Assembly: GCA_018062725.1 (NCBI GenBank)
Contig: JAGORP010000050.1
Span: forward strand, 1 to 14,495
Length of the DNA: 14,495 bases
Source: Flavobacterium sp.
GTDB taxonomy: Bacteria; Bacteroidota; Bacteroidia; Flavobacteriales; Flavobacteriaceae
Reading direction: 5' to 3'
The position numbers and the translations under genes are program-made. How positions within the stretch are numbered: the first letter of the stretch is position 1; each line of letters starts with the position of its first letter. This document shows, one piece after another, positions 13,120 to 14,495 of the stretch. A model generated the notes under the pieces. The model was not told the origin of the DNA and did no database searches. It was given only the letters and a program-made list of their open reading frames with translations.

Positions 13120-13386
13120 TTAACTTAATTTTCCAATAGCACAACTTACATACGATTTGGCTTGACTACCAATTGTATTGGTGGTTCCTTCTTCAGGATA
13201 ACCTGCTTTATGCAATACTTCTTTAGCACGAAGCAACACTTCTTCCGAATCATATTCGAAAGTAACTGCACTATTGTCTACATCGACCGAAATATTTGAA
13301 ACAGTTTCGATTTGTTTTAGTTTGGAAGTAATTGTATTTGCACAACCACCACATTTAAGGTTTTGGATTTTTATCGTAGTTTTCAT
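13120..13386 (-). CDS. Heavy-metal-associated (HMA) domain protein
   Basis: This 88-residue soluble protein has the ferredoxin-like HMA fold of copper chaperones and P-type ATPase metal domains. LKCGGCANTI (10-19) holds the metal-binding pair C12 and C15 (CxxC). The remaining strands and helix (SNISVDVDNSAVTFEYD; LLRAKEVLHKAGYP) fit the fold to residue 69. A C-terminal extension of about 18 residues ends YVSCAIGKLS with a third cysteine, C82; I believe this tail recurs in flavobacterial HMA proteins. Copper(I) is the usual ligand, but metal is not proven. It lies 74 bp after the YeeE/YedE pair and has a palindrome at 13433-13450 and a possible -7 box upstream. Confidence 0.92.
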   Translation of the reverse strand: MKTTIKIQNLKCGGCANTITSKLKQIETVSNISVDVDNSAVTFEYDSEEVLLRAKEVLHKAGYPEEGTTNTIGSQAKSYVSCAIGKLS

Positions 13387-13404
13387 ACCTCTAATTTTAA
13401 GACA

Positions 13405-13412
13405 TAAAGGTA
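13405..13412 (-). promoter_or_regulatory. Candidate -7 box for the HMA gene
   Basis: On the minus strand TACCTTTA differs from TAnnTTTG at the last base only. It is 18 bp before the ATG at 13386. No TTG is found near -33; the region there is covered by the edge of the palindrome 13433-13450. This would fit a promoter that needs an activator (inference). Confidence 0.35.
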
Positions 13413-13432
13413 CTCAATATAAAAATTGAAAG

Positions 13433-13450
13433 AAGTGACAATTATCACTT
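13433..13450. promoter_or_regulatory. 18-bp near-palindrome, possible Crp/Fnr-family operator
   Basis: AAGTGACAATTATCACTT is symmetric except for one central C/A pair. The AGTGA-N6-TCACT layout has the spacing of Crp-family sites. Its centre lies about 42 bp before the transcription start predicted from the -7 box at 13405-13412, the position of class II Crp-type activation. The site sits in the 74-bp gap between the YeeE/YedE pair and the HMA gene. A regulator gene is not in the window. Confidence 0.45.
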
Positions 13451-13460
13451 TAACGTTATT

Positions 13461-13874
13461 TTAATGCGGTAATTTGTCTTTTATTAATCCGTAAACATAT
13501 GTTCCTAAAAGTGCTCCAAAAAGAACTATCGCTACAGCAGGAACTCCTGTACCCAAAAGTATGAATATTGGTCCTGGACAAGCTCCAACAAGAGCCCAAC
13601 CCAATCCAAACATTATCCCGCCAAAAAGATATCGGGCAATGGTTTTTTCTTTGTCTAAAATTTCAATAGGTTGTCCTTTATAATCTTTAATTTCTTTCTT
13701 TTTAATCAGTTTCAATCCGCATACTCCAACCATTATGGCAACTCCAATGATTCCATACATATGAAACGATTGAAACATAAACATCTCATAAATGCGATAC
13801 CAAGAAATGGCTTCCGCTTTGGTTAAAACAATTCCGAATAAAATTCCAACGGCAAAAAATCGAAATAACTTCAT
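13461..13874 (-). CDS. DUF6691/YeeE-YedE family membrane protein, small half
   Basis: This 137-residue membrane protein with four predicted helices is the small partner of a split YeeE/YedE transporter. The key motif is FGLGWALVGACPGPIFILLG (89-108) with C99, which matches the Cys-containing half-repeat of YeeE/YedE proteins. The hydrophilic segment between helices 2 and 3 (58-80) is rich in Lys and Glu. One characterised family member (TsuA) imports thiosulfate and passes it along conserved cysteines. For the split DUF6691 type the substrate is only presumed to be a sulfur compound. The start lies 1 nt after the stop of the large half, so the two should be translated together and form a complex. 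Confidence 0.9.
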   Translation of the reverse strand: MKLFRFFAVGILFGIVLTKAEAISWYRIYEMFMFQSFHMYGIIGVAIMVGVCGLKLIKKKEIKDYKGQPIEILDKEKTIARYLFGGIMFGLGWALVGACPGPIFILLGTGVPAVAIVLFGALLGTYVYGLIKDKLPH

Positions 13875-13875
13875 A

Positions 13876-14433
13876 TTAAAATAGTATTGGAATTAAAAAA
13901 TGTGCCATGATTAATCCGCCAACAAAAAAACCTATTACAGCAATTAATGATGGAAGTTGCATATTGCTTAATCCAGAAATAGCATGACCGGAAGTACAAC
14001 CTCCAGCATAAGGGGTTCCGAAACCAATTAAAAATCCGCCAAGCAACAGTAACAAAAATCCTTTTACACTGGTTAAGGCATCTATACTAAAAATAGCATC
14101 TGGTAAATATTTTCCATTGGGAGCATCGATCCCAATGTGTTGCAATTGCGCGATGGTTTTTGGGTTTATATCAATATTGTTAGTTCCTCCTAAATAATGA
14201 TAAGCAATAAATCCACCTACAATAGAACCCAACACAATTGCTAAATTCCATTTTTGTTCCTTCCAATCGAAATCAAAATAAGATGCCGTTTTATTTCCTC
14301 CCGACATAGAACAAATGGTTCGAAGATTGGATGACATTCCGAAAGTTTTTCCAAAATAAGTTAACAATAACATTACCACTCCAATCAGAAAACCTGAAAC
14401 AGACCAATGCCATGTATTTGTAATAAACTCCAT
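13876..14433 (-). CDS. YeeE/YedE family transporter, large half
   Basis: This 185-residue integral membrane protein has about five to six helices. Two conserved elements carry the pathway cysteines: SSNLRTICSMSGG (34-46) with C41, and FGTPYAGGCTSGHAISGLSN (138-157) with C146. With C99 of the small half the pair offers three cysteines, the number used for thiosulfate transfer in single-chain TsuA-type proteins (comparison from family knowledge). A loop at about 81-115 faces out of the membrane. The gene starts the leftward YeeE-DUF6691-HMA unit, 1 nt before the small half, and has its own good promoter at 14450-14478. A role in sulfur-compound uptake is likely; the substrate is not shown. Confidence 0.92.
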   Translation of the reverse strand: MEFITNTWHWSVSGFLIGVVMLLLTYFGKTFGMSSNLRTICSMSGGNKTASYFDFDWKEQKWNLAIVLGSIVGGFIAYHYLGGTNNIDINPKTIAQLQHIGIDAPNGKYLPDAIFSIDALTSVKGFLLLLLGGFLIGFGTPYAGGCTSGHAISGLSNMQLPSLIAVIGFFVGGLIMAHFLIPILF

Positions 14434-14449
14434 TTAATAATATTTTATG

Positions 14450-14478
14450 CAAAAATAAAAGTTTACAGCAATATTCAA
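14450..14478 (-). promoter_or_regulatory. Promoter of the YeeE/YedE pair (-33 TTG, -7 TATTTTTG)
   Basis: On the minus strand TTG (14476-14478) and TATTTTTG (14450-14457, exact TAnnTTTG) are 18 bp apart, fitting the Bacteroidota sigma-factor consensus. The -7 box is 16 bp before the ATG at 14433, so the leader is short (about 10 nt). Confidence 0.6.
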
Positions 14479-14495
14479 GCATAACTTTGTTAAAA

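Noticed and set aside
14291..14482. Minus-strand ORF of 63 codons at the right edge
   Set aside because: It overlaps the YeeE/YedE large half in another frame and covers its promoter; no features support it.

Overview
The window looks like a chromosomal piece of a Flavobacterium-like member of the Bacteroidota. The DNA is AT-rich, the genes lack Shine-Dalgarno sequences and start behind A/T-rich leaders, several starts lie behind a -7 box of the TAnnTTTG type, and the protein set (split menaquinone genes, DUF2853, CvfB-like S1 protein, ClpS behind PrmA, split YeeE/YedE pair with an HMA protein) is typical of that class. No tRNA, rRNA, CRISPR array, transposase or phage gene is visible.

Left part (1-9000, almost all on the minus strand). 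Transcription runs leftward. Two tandem membrane paralogues, distantly related to the YhhN/lysoplasmalogenase fold, lie upstream of menD, the nearer one by only 24 nt. They are followed by menD, a DUF2853 protein with its own promoter and terminator, and a CvfB-like RNA-binding protein. After a non-coding stretch that holds a small plus-strand lipoprotein gene come menB, menA, a metallo-beta-lactamase-fold hydrolase (UPF0173) and a secreted TPR protein cut by the window edge. MenD, MenB and MenA cover the SEPHCHC synthase, naphthoate ring-closing and prenylation steps of menaquinone synthesis. MenF, MenH, MenC and MenE are not in the window.

Middle part (9000-13100, plus strand). A PAT/MddA-like GNAT acetyltransferase is followed by prmA (ribosomal protein L11 methyltransferase), clpS (N-degron adaptor of the Clp protease) and a small secreted protein. 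Then comes a 1-nt-spaced pair: a TMEM195/alkylglycerol-monooxygenase-like membrane hydroxylase and a canonical YhhN/TMEM86 lysoplasmalogenase-like protein. Both families are known from ether-lipid breakdown, so this pair may be an ether-lipid or related lipid turnover module.

Right part (13100-14495, minus strand). A two-gene YeeE/YedE-type transporter (large half plus DUF6691 half) is followed by a small HMA metal-binding protein. A near-palindrome with the spacing of a Crp/Fnr-family site sits just upstream of the HMA gene, and a second one with the same AAGTG-N8-CACTT core lies upstream of menB and the lipoprotein gene.

Several spacers hold repeats: a 56-bp imperfect inverted repeat, a heptamer array, a 17-bp tandem repeat and a probable dispersed intergenic element. 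The most interesting items are the YhhN-fold paralogues that lost the conserved acidic residues, the putative ether-lipid pair, the shared palindromes, and a possible structured RNA at about 4320-4443.
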